From assembly GCF_017742995.1 (NCBI RefSeq), contig NZ_CP072425.1:1-64000 (forward strand): a stretch of DNA of 64,000 bases, written 5' to 3'. Positions 37,909 through 47,800 of this stretch are shown one piece after another (within the stretch, counting starts at the first letter, position 1; every line of letters starts with the position of its first letter). The DNA is from Pseudoalteromonas viridis. GTDB taxonomy: Bacteria; Pseudomonadota; Gammaproteobacteria; Enterobacterales; Alteromonadaceae. The notes under the pieces are model-generated. The model did not search any database. It saw only the letters and a program-made list of their open reading frames with translations, and was not told the origin of the DNA. The position numbers were made by a program, and so were the translations under genes.

Positions 37909-38508
37909 ATGATTTTAAATCATCTGTGGGGCTTATATGCCCACCCAATCGAAGAGTGGCAAACCATAGACAATCGCCACGAAAGCGCTACTTACAGTTT
38001 ATCTCACATTGCCTTAATCGCCCTGATCCCCAGTTTAATGGGCTACTACTCGTCTGTGTATCTGGGCTGGAAAATCGGCACGGGAGATGCGGTATTTCTC
38101 ACTCACAACAGCGCCATGCTGATCGGCATTGCGATGTACTTTGCGCTGATCATTGGCGTGTTTGCTTTGTCTTATCTGGCGCACTGGATGGCAGTAACAT
38201 TTGGCGCTAAGCCCACTTACACGCAAACCCTGGAGCTGTCGGCGTATACCGCAACGCCGGTGTTTATGTCGGCCTTTGCCGCCTTCTATCCGGAACTGTG
38301 GTTTGTAGTCTCGGTGGGGCTGGCAGCGCTTGCCTATTCAGTCTACCTGCTTTATACCGGCGTGCCCATTCTGATGCATATTCCGGAAGAACGTGGCTTT
38401 ATTTACGCCAGCTCAGTGGTCACTTGTGGCCTGGTGTTACTGGTGATAATTCTGGCCGCAACGGCAATCTTGTGGACGAACGGCATAATCAGTCCTACAT
38501 TTACCTAG
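37909..38508 (+). CDS. Yip1-family integral membrane protein, 199 aa
   Basis: GAGGGG precedes the ATG. About five membrane segments are visible, with the typical Yip1-domain opening (HLWGLYAHPIEEWQTI) and LSYLAHWMAVTFGAKPTYTQ. Homologues occur in many proteobacteria as poorly studied inner-membrane proteins. It ends before a perfect terminator. Function unknown. Confidence 0.85.
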   Translation: MILNHLWGLYAHPIEEWQTIDNRHESATYSLSHIALIALIPSLMGYYSSVYLGWKIGTGDAVFLTHNSAMLIGIAMYFALIIGVFALSYLAHWMAVTFGAKPTYTQTLELSAYTATPVFMSAFAAFYPELWFVVSVGLAALAYSVYLLYTGVPILMHIPEERGFIYASSVVTCGLVLLVIILAATAILWTNGIISPTFT

Positions 38509-38581
38509 GGAGCGCGCTTATGCCCCTCCATGGTGCGTAGGTCAGCTCGCTTCCTTTGCTTTTATCCTATAGAAATCTAAC

Positions 38582-38612
38582 AAAAAAGGGCCGCAATCGC
38601 GGCCCTTTTTTT
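38582..38612. terminator. Strong terminator after the Yip1-like gene
   Basis: GGGCCGC and GCGGCCC form a seven-pair GC stem around AATC, flanked by A6 and T7, so it may work on both strands. Confidence 0.93.
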
Positions 38613-38627
38613 AAACACGTTAGGCTT

Positions 38628-38789
38628 ATACCAATTTGCTTAATTAAGTGTTCTATTTTGAGGCGAGAAAATATCGTCGATAACAAGGCAAAAATTTTGC
38701 TATTTAGTTGTTCTAAATGAGAAATTTTTAACACCGTTAGCGGCATATTTGCTCCTTCAAATTGAACAGGTATTAAGTGAAATTGGTAT
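38628..38789. repeat. ATACCAATTT interspersed element (MITE-like), intact copy
   Basis: The element begins ATACCAATTTGCTTAATTAA and ends TTAAGTGAAATTGGTAT; these ends are imperfect inverted repeats of about 30 bases. Length 162. The same sequence, in opposite orientation, occurs at 56110-56282, and a decayed piece at 10144-10222. Its right edge touches the purF stop codon. Confidence 0.85.
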
Positions 38790-40315
38790 TACTCACCTTC
38801 ACCGGTTTCCTGGTTGTGCAGCTCAAGGCTTGCCGACATGGCTTTTTCACGCGTTGATTTTGCCGAGTCATTACGCAGTGCATCGATGCGATTCAGGTAA
38901 TCCTGGTTCACGTCACCTGTGATGTACTGACCGTCAAATACAGACGTTTCAAAGCGAGTGATCTCTGGGTTTTCCAGTGCAACCGCGTCTTTCAGATCAG
39001 AGATAGACTGGTAGATCAGGCCGTCTGAGCCGATGCTGGCGTTGATGTCTTCCACATCACGCCCGTGGGCGATGAGTTCCGCAGCCGATGGCATATCGAT
39101 ACCATACACGTTCGGGAAACGCACTTCCGGGGCCGCCGACGCAAAGTACACATTTTTAGCGCCTGCATCACGTGCCATTTCAACGATCTGTGCCGACGTA
39201 GTACCACGTACGATGGAATCGTCCACCAGCAGGACGTTTTTACCAGCAAACTCACGGTCAATGGCGTTTAGCTTACGACGCACCGATTTCTTGCGCTGTT
39301 CCTGACCTGGCATAATGAAAGTACGACCAATATAGCGATTTTTCACAAACCCCTGACGATAAGGCAAGTTCAGGACAGATGCGATTTCCAGCGCGATATC
39401 ACACGAAGTCTCCGGAATAGGAATGACCACATCGATGTCTTTATCAGCCCATTCACGCTTGATCTTCTCACCCAGCTTAGTCCCCATGTTCACACGAGTC
39501 GCGTAAACCGACATATTGTCGATGTTCGAATCTGGACGTGCAAAATACACAAACTCAAAAATACACGGCGCGTGCATGGTTTTATCAGCGCAGATCTGCG
39601 AGTAGAACTGACCGTCTTCGGTCACATAGATGGCTTCGCCTGGGGCTACATCGCGAACGAACTCGAACCCGTCGATAGACAGCGCCACACTTTCGGATGC
39701 GAACATGTACTCAACGCCACGCTCTGTTTCGCGCTTACCAAATACCAGCGGACGAATACCGTGCGGGTCACGGAACGCCAGAATACCATGGCCAATGATC
39801 ATGGCGATGGTTGCATAACCACCAGACACCTGCTGGTTAACCTCGCTGATGGCCTTGAACATATCCGCCGCGTCCAGCTTCATCTTATCGTTACGTCCCA
39901 GCTCATAGGCCAGGATGTTCAGCAGCACTTCTGAGTCTGACGTTGTGTTTACGTGACGACGTGCTTTAGTAAACAAACGCTCTTTTAGCGCTTCTGCATT
40001 GGTTAAATTACCGTTGTGCGCCATGGCAATACCAAACGGTGAATTCACATAGAAAGGCTGTGCTTCCGCCGAGCTGGAGGAACCCGCGGTAGGATAACGC
40101 ACATGGCCTATCCCAATGTTACCCTGCAGGCGCTTCATATGACGGGTATGAAACACATCTTTCACCAGGCCATTGGCCTTGCGTAAGCTGAACGTATTGT
40201 TGTCAATGGTAATGATGCCGGCTGCATCTTGGCCACGGTGTTGCAAAACAGTTAAGCCGTCATAAATCGCCTGATTAACAGGAGATGTTCCGACTATCCC
40301 AACGATACCACACAT
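38789..40315 (-). CDS. purF: Amidophosphoribosyltransferase PurF, 508 aa
   Basis: The N-terminal nucleophile Cys follows Met (MCGIVGIVG), as in class II glutamine amidotransferases, and the phosphoribosyl-binding loop is [13 protein letters not shown] (about residues 362-374). The enzyme makes phosphoribosylamine from PRPP and glutamine, the first step of purine synthesis. Good GAGGAAA site at the start. The last base of its stop codon coincides with the first base of the neighbouring repeat element. It lies downstream of cvpA, the usual order. Confidence 0.98.
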   Translation of the reverse strand: MCGIVGIVGTSPVNQAIYDGLTVLQHRGQDAAGIITIDNNTFSLRKANGLVKDVFHTRHMKRLQGNIGIGHVRYPTAGSSSSAEAQPFYVNSPFGIAMAHNGNLTNAEALKERLFTKARRHVNTTSDSEVLLNILAYELGRNDKMKLDAADMFKAISEVNQQVSGGYATIAMIIGHGILAFRDPHGIRPLVFGKRETERGVEYMFASESVALSIDGFEFVRDVAPGEAIYVTEDGQFYSQICADKTMHAPCIFEFVYFARPDSNIDNMSVYATRVNMGTKLGEKIKREWADKDIDVVIPIPETSCDIALEIASVLNLPYRQGFVKNRYIGRTFIMPGQEQRKKSVRRKLNAIDREFAGKNVLLVDDSIVRGTTSAQIVEMARDAGAKNVYFASAAPEVRFPNVYGIDMPSAAELIAHGRDVEDINASIGSDGLIYQSISDLKDAVALENPEITRFETSVFDGQYITGDVNQDYLNRIDALRNDSAKSTREKAMSASLELHNQETGEGE

Positions 40316-40333
40316 TAAAAATTTCCTCGCCGA

Positions 40334-40828
40334 TTAACGGTTTGCTGAATTCAAAAAGCTCGAGTTATGCTCTAGATAGGAAAAAAACCACTCTATTACA
40401 AAGCCAAATTCAGGGATTACTTGGGATGCCTGCCACCACGATGTATCGGGGGCTTTGGTGAAGGCATCCAGGAAAAACAACGTGGCGCTAACGACCAGCA
40501 CGCCTCGCATCGCACCGAACACAATGCCAACCAGGCGATCGGTGCCAGACAAGCCCGTACGCTGTACGAGTTCACCTAAGATATAATTGACAAACCCACC
40601 TAACACAAGTGTCGCAACGAAAAGCATGGCGATTGCGGCGGCATTTCTTAAAAGGGGTTCTGAAATGAAGGTCAGGAAGGTTGCAAGATATTGGTAGAAT
40701 AAACTGGATATGAAAAAGGCGCCGATCCAAACGACGAGTGACATGGTTTCTTTTACAAAACCTCTCATCAGGCCAAACACTGTCGAAATACCGACAATTG
40801 CAAAGATGGCGTAATCAACCCAGATCAT
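40334..40828 (-). CDS. cvpA: CvpA family membrane protein, 164 aa
   Basis: Four membrane segments are visible, starting [20 protein letters not shown]. The ATG at 40828 matches the family N-terminus; an upstream TTG is less likely. CvpA is linked to colicin V production and, in several bacteria, to envelope tolerance. It stands 18 bases before purF, as in E. coli. Confidence 0.95.
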   Translation of the reverse strand: MIWVDYAIFAIVGISTVFGLMRGFVKETMSLVVWIGAFFISSLFYQYLATFLTFISEPLLRNAAAIAMLFVATLVLGGFVNYILGELVQRTGLSGTDRLVGIVFGAMRGVLVVSATLFFLDAFTKAPDTSWWQASQVIPEFGFVIEWFFSYLEHNSSFLNSANR

Positions 40829-40889
40829 ATAAACCAATAAGTCGTTAATTTGGGGCGCATTCTATAAGACACGCCCAGCAATTACCAGA

Positions 40890-41588
40890 TCATTTTGCCA
40901 CGGTAAACTGAGTCAAACGGCCATTTAACTTAGTTAATTTCTTTAATTCTGGGAGCTTAGCTTCGAGTTTGGCTTTATTTAAATCTGGTCCGACAAACAC
41001 TTTGGTCAAAGTACCATTGGGTGTTTTAACCGGACGGGTAAAGGTCTTGAATCCATTTTGGGTCAGCTTTTTGGTCAGGGCGTCTACATTGGATTGATGC
41101 GAGAAGCTGCCAAGCTGGATCACATAAGCCATCTGGCTAAAGTTAGAAGACTCAGGACGTGTTAACGGCTCGCGCGTGGCTTCAGTGGTGGTTTGTGCAA
41201 CCACGTTTGACTCACCGGGTACATTAACAGGCTCAGTAACCGCCGTCTCGTTATTGTCAGCCGTTTGCTGCGCAACCTCAGGGGTTTGCGGCTGCTCAGA
41301 CGTCGCTGTACCTTGCTGGGTTTCAGGTGACGCTATATCGGCACTGAGCTGAGCATCATCCGCTTCAATGTCCTCAATCACTTCTTCCATGGGCTCAGTG
41401 GCCAGCGATGCGCGTTCATCTATCCGTGCTTTTAGCTCTATGGTCGAGAACTCAGGACGCTCCGGAATAGGCTTGAACCCTTCTTTATAGTGGACTTTTT
41501 CGCCATCCAGAATATTGGGTATAAACACCACCGCCGCTATCACAACGATGCTGGTGCCGACCAATCGGTTAATAAATCCTGAGTTCAC
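40890..41588 (-). CDS. dedD: DedD-like SPOR-domain protein, 232 aa
   Basis: The start codon is GTG. Residues about 10-27 are a membrane anchor; a long acidic linker (GluThr/Gln/Val-rich) leads to a C-terminal SPOR domain (YVIQLGSFSHQSNVDALTKKL), which binds denuded septal peptidoglycan. DedD acts at the division site. It sits 12 bases after folC and 61 before cvpA, the conserved order. Confidence 0.92.
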   Translation of the reverse strand: MNSGFINRLVGTSIVVIAAVVFIPNILDGEKVHYKEGFKPIPERPEFSTIELKARIDERASLATEPMEEVIEDIEADDAQLSADIASPETQQGTATSEQPQTPEVAQQTADNNETAVTEPVNVPGESNVVAQTTTEATREPLTRPESSNFSQMAYVIQLGSFSHQSNVDALTKKLTQNGFKTFTRPVKTPNGTLTKVFVGPDLNKAKLEAKLPELKKLTKLNGRLTQFTVAK

Positions 41589-41600
41589 AACTATTGCTCT

Positions 41601-42863
41601 CTACTTTTGCCAGTACTGCATGGCCGCGGCCACGGTCACAAACGAGCCAAATACAATCAACGCCGTGTCTTTGGGTTGCTGAGGAAGCAGACTTTGCAGG
41701 GCCGAGTCAACACTCGGATATACCTGACTGTGCTCACTGTGCGGTGCTGGCAACAATGTCAGCAGCTGCTCTGCTCGTTCGCCACGGGGACCTTCCAAAG
41801 ACGCACAGCTCCATTTTTCTACCACATCTGACAGGGCATCAATCACGCTCGCTTTATCCTTATCAGCAAGCATAGCGACTAAGGCATGAATTTTAAAGCC
41901 CTGATTTTTCAAACGCATTAATTGCGTTCTCAGGTATCGCGCCGATTCCGGATTATGTGCCACATCGGTGTAAACCAGTGGCTGCTGGCTAAGTTGCATA
42001 AAGCGCCCTTCCACTTGTATCTCAGCCAGCGTTTGCTTTACCTGCTCTGCATCGGGCAGCAAATCCAGCCGGGCAAGCACTGTAAGCGCCGTCGCCACGT
42101 TTTGTGCAGGAATGGCCGGTTGTGACAAGGTCAGGTCGTGTTCACCATATTGCCAGCGTAAGCCATCGGCCAAAGGCGTAAAGTGAAAGTCGCGTTTTGA
42201 CAGGATAAGCTCAGCGTCAATCTCTTCACCATAATCGGTCACTGTGTGGGGAATATCTAAATCTCCCACAATCGCCGGCGTATTGGTGCGGAAAATTCCC
42301 GCCTTGTCGTAGCCCACCAGCTCACGGGTATCGCCCAGATACTCTTTGTGGTCAAGATCTACGGTAGTGATCACGCTTGCATAAGGCGTCACGATATTAG
42401 TCGCATCATAGCGGCCACCCAGGCCGACCTCCAGCAGCACATAATCCACCGCATGCTGTTTAAACAACCACAGTGCTCCCAGCGTTCCGTACTCAAAGAA
42501 GGTCAGTTCAACGTCGCCCCGGCCCTGATCCAATGCGTAGAAAGCATCAACATGGGACTGATCGGGCAAAGTTTGACCATTGACTCGGACACGCTCGTTA
42601 TAATGAATGAGATGCGGAGAGGCATAAGTGCCCACACTGTAGCCCTGTGCCAGCAGCATGGCCTCCAGACAACGTGCGGTTGTGCCTTTACCATTGGTGC
42701 CACCAATGAGAATGATTTTGCTGTTGCTGTTGAGCAGATCGATATTGTTCGCGGCCTGCGCGACGCGCTCCAGACCCATGGCAATGTTGGCAGGATGTAA
42801 CTGTTCTAAATAACAAAGCCAATCATTCAGAGGCGATGATTGGCTTGGTGTAGTCTTTGACAT
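41601..42863 (-). CDS. folC: Bifunctional dihydrofolate/folylpolyglutamate synthase FolC, 420 aa
   Basis: The P-loop GGTNGKGTT (about residues 53-61) and the Mur-ligase-like motif HYNERVRVNG, LLEVGLGGRYDATNI are present. The enzyme adds dihydropteroate to glutamate and extends folate polyglutamate tails. Gene order accD-folC-dedD is the usual one. Confidence 0.97.
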   Translation of the reverse strand: MSKTTPSQSSPLNDWLCYLEQLHPANIAMGLERVAQAANNIDLLNSNSKIILIGGTNGKGTTARCLEAMLLAQGYSVGTYASPHLIHYNERVRVNGQTLPDQSHVDAFYALDQGRGDVELTFFEYGTLGALWLFKQHAVDYVLLEVGLGGRYDATNIVTPYASVITTVDLDHKEYLGDTRELVGYDKAGIFRTNTPAIVGDLDIPHTVTDYGEEIDAELILSKRDFHFTPLADGLRWQYGEHDLTLSQPAIPAQNVATALTVLARLDLLPDAEQVKQTLAEIQVEGRFMQLSQQPLVYTDVAHNPESARYLRTQLMRLKNQGFKIHALVAMLADKDKASVIDALSDVVEKWSCASLEGPRGERAEQLLTLLPAPHSEHSQVYPSVDSALQSLLPQQPKDTALIVFGSFVTVAAAMQYWQK

Positions 42864-42884
42864 AGTGCGCTCAAATTAAAAAAT

Positions 42885-43760
42885 TTACGCTACTCTATGC
42901 TCTTGTTCGGTAGAAGGCAAGTTCATGAACTTGGCAAGGATACGTGCCAGTGAGTCACGCATTTCTCGGCGGTCGATGATCATATCGATGGCACCATGCT
43001 CAAGCAGGAATTCACTGCGCTGGAAGCCTTCAGGCAGGGTTTCACGTACTGTTTGCTCAATAACACGAGGACCGGCAAAACCAATCAAAGCTTTCGGCTC
43101 AGCGACATTGATATCACCCAGCATAGCCAGTGATGCAGATACACCACCCATAGTCGGATCTGTCATGACCGAGATAAACGGTAAACCACGCTCACTCATC
43201 TTAGCCAGCGCCGCACTGGTTTTTGCCATTTGCATCAGTGACATCAGGGCTTCCTGCATGCGGGCACCGCCAGACGCTGAAAAACAAACCAGTGGCATGT
43301 TGTGCTCAAGACACTCATTCACCGCGTCGACGAAGCGTGCACCAACCACAGACGCCATTGACCCACCCATAAAGGAAAACTCAAACGCCACTGCTGCAAC
43401 TGGGATGCCTTTGAGGTTGCCTTTCATAGCAACCAGTGCATCTTTCTCACCACTGACTTTTTGTGCTGCAGTGATTCGATCTGAGTATTTTTTCGAATCT
43501 TTGAACTTAAGTACGTCTTTTGGTTCGTGCTGAGTACCCAGCTCAACGCGGCCGCCATCGTCGAGGAAGCTCTCCAGACGCTTGCGCGCACTGATCCGCA
43601 TGTGATGATCACACTTAGGACACACATGCAGTGACTTTTCCAGCTCCGCCTTGTACAGGATGGAATCACAATCTGTACATTTTGCCCAAACGCCTTCTGG
43701 GATCTCTTTTTTACCCGTCGATTTAGCCGTTTTAGGTAAGATTTTTTCTAACCAACTCAT
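42885..43760 (-). CDS. accD: Acetyl-CoA carboxylase carboxyltransferase beta subunit AccD, 291 aa
   Basis: The N-terminal zinc ribbon has four cysteines ([10 protein letters not shown] and VCPKCDHH), and the crotonase-like core includes [13 protein letters not shown]. With AccA it transfers carboxyl from biotin to acetyl-CoA. The ATG at 43760 (MSWLEKILP) matches the family start; the frame begins slightly earlier with TTG. Confidence 0.98.
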   Translation of the reverse strand: MSWLEKILPKTAKSTGKKEIPEGVWAKCTDCDSILYKAELEKSLHVCPKCDHHMRISARKRLESFLDDGGRVELGTQHEPKDVLKFKDSKKYSDRITAAQKVSGEKDALVAMKGNLKGIPVAAVAFEFSFMGGSMASVVGARFVDAVNECLEHNMPLVCFSASGGARMQEALMSLMQMAKTSAALAKMSERGLPFISVMTDPTMGGVSASLAMLGDINVAEPKALIGFAGPRVIEQTVRETLPEGFQRSEFLLEHGAIDMIIDRREMRDSLARILAKFMNLPSTEQEHRVA

Positions 43761-43926
43761 TTGCAACTCTCTTAGTGCTCATTCTGTGTCGCTTTCTGCA
43801 AATAGCAGATATATTTTCCCAATTAAAACATGATTAAGACATCAGTGATATAAAAAACTGGTCTTAGTTGTATCAAATAATTAAGACGCTCGCGCCCAGT
43901 TTTGCTTTAGTCAGTAGTGGGTTGAA

Positions 43927-44724
43927 TTAGCGGATCGTCACTTCGGGTAAAAACAAAGGTCCCGCTGGCGTTGACGGGATCTGCCAGCGCTCTGGGTAGT
44001 CTACATCCACCAGATATAGCCCATTAGGTTTGGCGGTTGCGCTTGCCTGAGTGCGGTCTTTAATACTCAGCAATTCAGCCATCCACTCCGGCGGATATTT
44101 ACCCACCCCGATGTCCATTAAACAGCCGGTAATGTTGCGCACCATGTGGTGTAAAAATGCGTTGGCCTTCACATCAATGACAATGTAGTCACCAAAGCGG
44201 TCGACCTGTAAATGATGGATATTACGACACGGCGAATTAGACTGGCAGTGTACTGCGCGAAAAGAAGAGAAATCATGTTCACCTATCATCACCGGACACG
44301 CAGCCTGCATCAGCTCGGCATCCAGTGGATGATAGTAATGGGTCACCCCGCTGCGCAAGATGCCCGGACGATTGACACTGTTGTAGATCACATAGCGATA
44401 GCGCCTGGCCGTTGCACTGAAGCGCGCGCTGAATTCATCATGAACCGGCGTTGCGTAGCGCACAGCAATATCATCAGGCAGCTGAGAGTTGACGCCCAGT
44501 GTAAAGGCTTTCATGTCCCGATCGGAATGGGTATCGAAGTGGATCACCTGACCTGTGGCATGCACACCGGCATCTGTGCGCCCGGCACAAACCACATCAA
44601 CCTTGTGATTACAAATGCTGGACAAGGCTGTTTCCAGCTCTTCCTGAACACTGTTTACATTACACTGACGCTGCCAGCCACTGTAATTACCGCCATTGTA
44701 TTCAATCCCCAAAGCTACACGCAT
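43927..44724 (-). CDS. truA: tRNA pseudouridine(38-40) synthase TruA, 265 aa
   Basis: The catalytic Asp lies in [14 protein letters not shown] (about residue 53), and the opening [19 protein letters not shown] is typical. It modifies U38-40 in tRNA anticodon arms. It lies between fimV and accD, as in many gammaproteobacteria. Confidence 0.97.
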   Translation of the reverse strand: MRVALGIEYNGGNYSGWQRQCNVNSVQEELETALSSICNHKVDVVCAGRTDAGVHATGQVIHFDTHSDRDMKAFTLGVNSQLPDDIAVRYATPVHDEFSARFSATARRYRYVIYNSVNRPGILRSGVTHYYHPLDAELMQAACPVMIGEHDFSSFRAVHCQSNSPCRNIHHLQVDRFGDYIVIDVKANAFLHHMVRNITGCLMDIGVGKYPPEWMAELLSIKDRTQASATAKPNGLYLVDVDYPERWQIPSTPAGPLFLPEVTIR

Positions 44725-44767
44725 AGACTACTCAAACTCTCATTTCGAACTTAGCCGCGCATTTTAT

Positions 44768-44818
44768 GCGATCGCCGCCGATAATACCAATCTCATCGTA
44801 TTCTTAATGAGCGGCGGC
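44768..44818 (-). terminator. Long-loop hairpin between fimV and truA
   Basis: GCCGCC and GGCGGC at the two edges of this stretch can pair around a loop of about 32 bases, 20 bases past the fimV stop. The stem is strong but the loop long and no T run follows; termination is possible but unproven. Confidence 0.4.
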
Positions 44819-47800
44819 TTATTTGATCTGCTGTTTTAGCGCCTGGGCTTCTGCCTGAACCGATTCAGGCCCGTTACTCAGGATCTCCTCAACAGCGTTT
44901 TGTGCCGAGTCAAAGTCGCCAATTTCAATATAGGCGCGAACAAGGTCGAGCTTAGCGGCATATCCGTCTTCTTCCAGGTCAACATCTGTGGCGTTTTCAC
45001 CGGCCAGCAACTCTTCAAAATCACCTAATCCTACATCCATATCTGGTGACTGGTAGGGCTCTTCCAGTGCTGGTTCATCATCGCTTTGAGACAATAAATC
45101 GTCAATTTCCAGATAATCTTCGTTCGTTGCTGCCGAGTCTGCATTGTCGTCACCGAGTTCATCCGTTGCAGGCTCGTCAATGTCCTCAATTTCCAGATCC
45201 TGCGCCAGCTCCTCGCTTAGCAGTGCATCAAAATCCAGCTCTGGCTCGTCCGACAGCTCAACATCGGAGGTATCCGGTTCTACCGACTCATCCAGTAACG
45301 CGCTGAAATCGGTGTCGTTCAGCTCTGCCAGAAACTCATCTTCAATGGCAGCTTCGTCGATATTGATTTCGGGGTCCGGAGTATCTTCCTCGTCGTCATC
45401 CAGATCGGTTAGCTCATCCAAAAAGGCATCCGGCTCTTGTGACAACTCAGGCTCAACAGGCGTTGCTTCCACAGACGAATCATTTTGTGCAAACTCTGCC
45501 AAGTCCTCATCTGAGAGCATTAGATCGGATAAATCATCATCCAGGTCTTCCAGCTCAAGCTCACCCTCCGGCTCAGATTCCATTGCGCTCAACGCGTCTT
45601 CTTCGTTGAATTCAGGGAAGTCTTCTTCCGCTAGCGCATCATCTGTCAGAGGGTCGTCTGTCAGGTCATCTTCTAACAGCGTTTCTTCATCTGCTGAAAC
45701 AGCTTGCTCTGATGCCTCTTCAGTTTCCGGCTCCGCCGCTTGTGGCTCGTCATCCATGGCCGCCAGCGCGTCGTCTTCTTCAAATGCCGGGAAGTCTTCT
45801 TCCGCGATTGCATCATCTGTCAGAGGGTCGTCTGTCAGGTCATCTTCTGAAGGCGTTTCTTCATCTGCTGAGGCTACTTCCTCTGGTGCTTCTTCAGCCT
45901 CCGGCTCCGCCGCTTGTAGCTCGTCATCCAGAGCCGCCAGCGCCTCGTCTTCTTCAAACGCCGGGAAGTCTTCTTCCGCCAGTGCGTCGTCTGTTAGAGG
46001 GTCTTCTGTTAGATCATCATCTAGCAGCGTTTCTTCATCTGCTGTGGCTTCTTCCTGTGGTGCCTCTTCAGTCTCCGGCTCCGCCGCTTGTGGTTCGTCA
46101 TCCATGGCCGCCAGCGCGTCGTCTTCTTCAAATGCCGGGAAGTCTTCTTCCGCCAGTGCATCATCTGTCAGTGTATCGTCTGTCAGGTCATCATCTAGCA
46201 ACGTTTCTTCATCTGCTGAGGCTACTTGCTCTGGTGCTTCTTCAGCCTCAGGCTCAGTCGCTTGTAGCTCGTCATCCAGAGCCGCCAGCGCGTCCTCTTC
46301 TTCAAATGCCGGGAAGTCTTCTTCCGCCAGCGCATCATCTGTCAGTGCGTCGTCTGTCAGGTCATCTTCTAACGGCATTTCTTCAGATGCTGAGGCTACT
46401 TGCTCTGGAACCTCTTCAGCCTCCGGCTCCATCGCTTGTGGCTCGTCATCCATGGCCGCCAGCGCGTCGTCTTCTTCAAACGCCGGGAAGTCTTCTTCCG
46501 CCAGAGCATCATCTGTTAGTGCGTCGTCTGTCAGTGCGTCGTCTGTCAGGTCATCTTCTAACGGTGTTTCTTCTGATGCGGATGTTTCGTCCTGTGCTGC
46601 ATCTTCTGCCTGTTCAAATGCCGTGGGCTCACTATCCTGCTCACTGCTTTCTTCCAGCTCAATCTCAAAATCGGGACCATCCAGGTCGTCAAAGTCACCA
46701 CCAAAATCTAATAACTCGTCACCATCCTCATCCAGCTCGTCATCAAGCAGGCTGGACGGTTCTTCCTGTTCTAAACTTTCCGCAAGTGCCCTCTCCGTTT
46801 CACTCATGGCAGACTCGGGCTCGGCGTCTAGATTGATTACATCCGCCTCAGATTCGTCCATTTGTAATTCAGGATAACTACTCAGCTCTTCGCTGGGTGT
46901 CACCGGGTCAAGCTCGGTCAACACTTCGTCTTCAGACAAATCTATGTCTTCGTCCGCGAGCGGATCATCACCCAGGTCAATCTCAACTTCATTGTCCAGC
47001 TCACTGTCCATATCAGCGTCGAAGTCATCGGCTTCGGCTTCCAGCGCCTCAAGCAGCTCATCGACATTTTGCAACTGCGGTGGCGTATGAGTTTCGGCCT
47101 CTTCTGCTGGGTGTACCAACTCTTCGGCGAATTCGTCGAGTAACTCGTCTTCAGTTTCTGCTAACGCGGGTTCATCCTGCTCAATATCAGAATCAGCCTC
47201 GTCCAGGTCCAGATCAGTAGACGGTTCAGCTTTGTCATGCAAGGACTGAAGATCGGCTTCCTCTTCCAGCATACCATCAAGGTGTCCGGGATCCGTCGTT
47301 GAAACAGCCTCGTAGTCAGCCCCCTGTTCGTCCTCTAACTGGCTGTCGATATCATCCGACTCTTCTGCCAGCAGCTCGTCTTCTGGCTCAGCCTCAGGCT
47401 CATCTTCTAACAGGCTGTCGATATCGTCCGGCGCTTTTGCCAGCAATTCGTCTTCTGGCTCAGCCTCCGGCGCTTCTTCTAACAGACTGTCGATATCGTC
47501 CGGCTCTTCTGCCAGTAGCTCTTCTTCTGACTCAGCCTCAGGCTCATCTTCTAACAAGCTGTCGATATCGTCCGGTTCTTCCGTCAGCAATTCGCCTTCT
47601 GGTGCTGCATCCGGTTCATCTTCTAACAGGCTGTCGATATCATCCGGCTCTTCTGCCAGCAATGCGTCTTCTGGCTCTGCATCCGGTTCGTCTTCTAACA
47701 GGCTGTCGATATCATCCGGCGCTTCTGCCTGTAGCTCGTCTTCTGACTCAGCCTCCGGCTCGTCTTCTAACAGACTGTCGATGTCATCCGGCTCTTCCGC

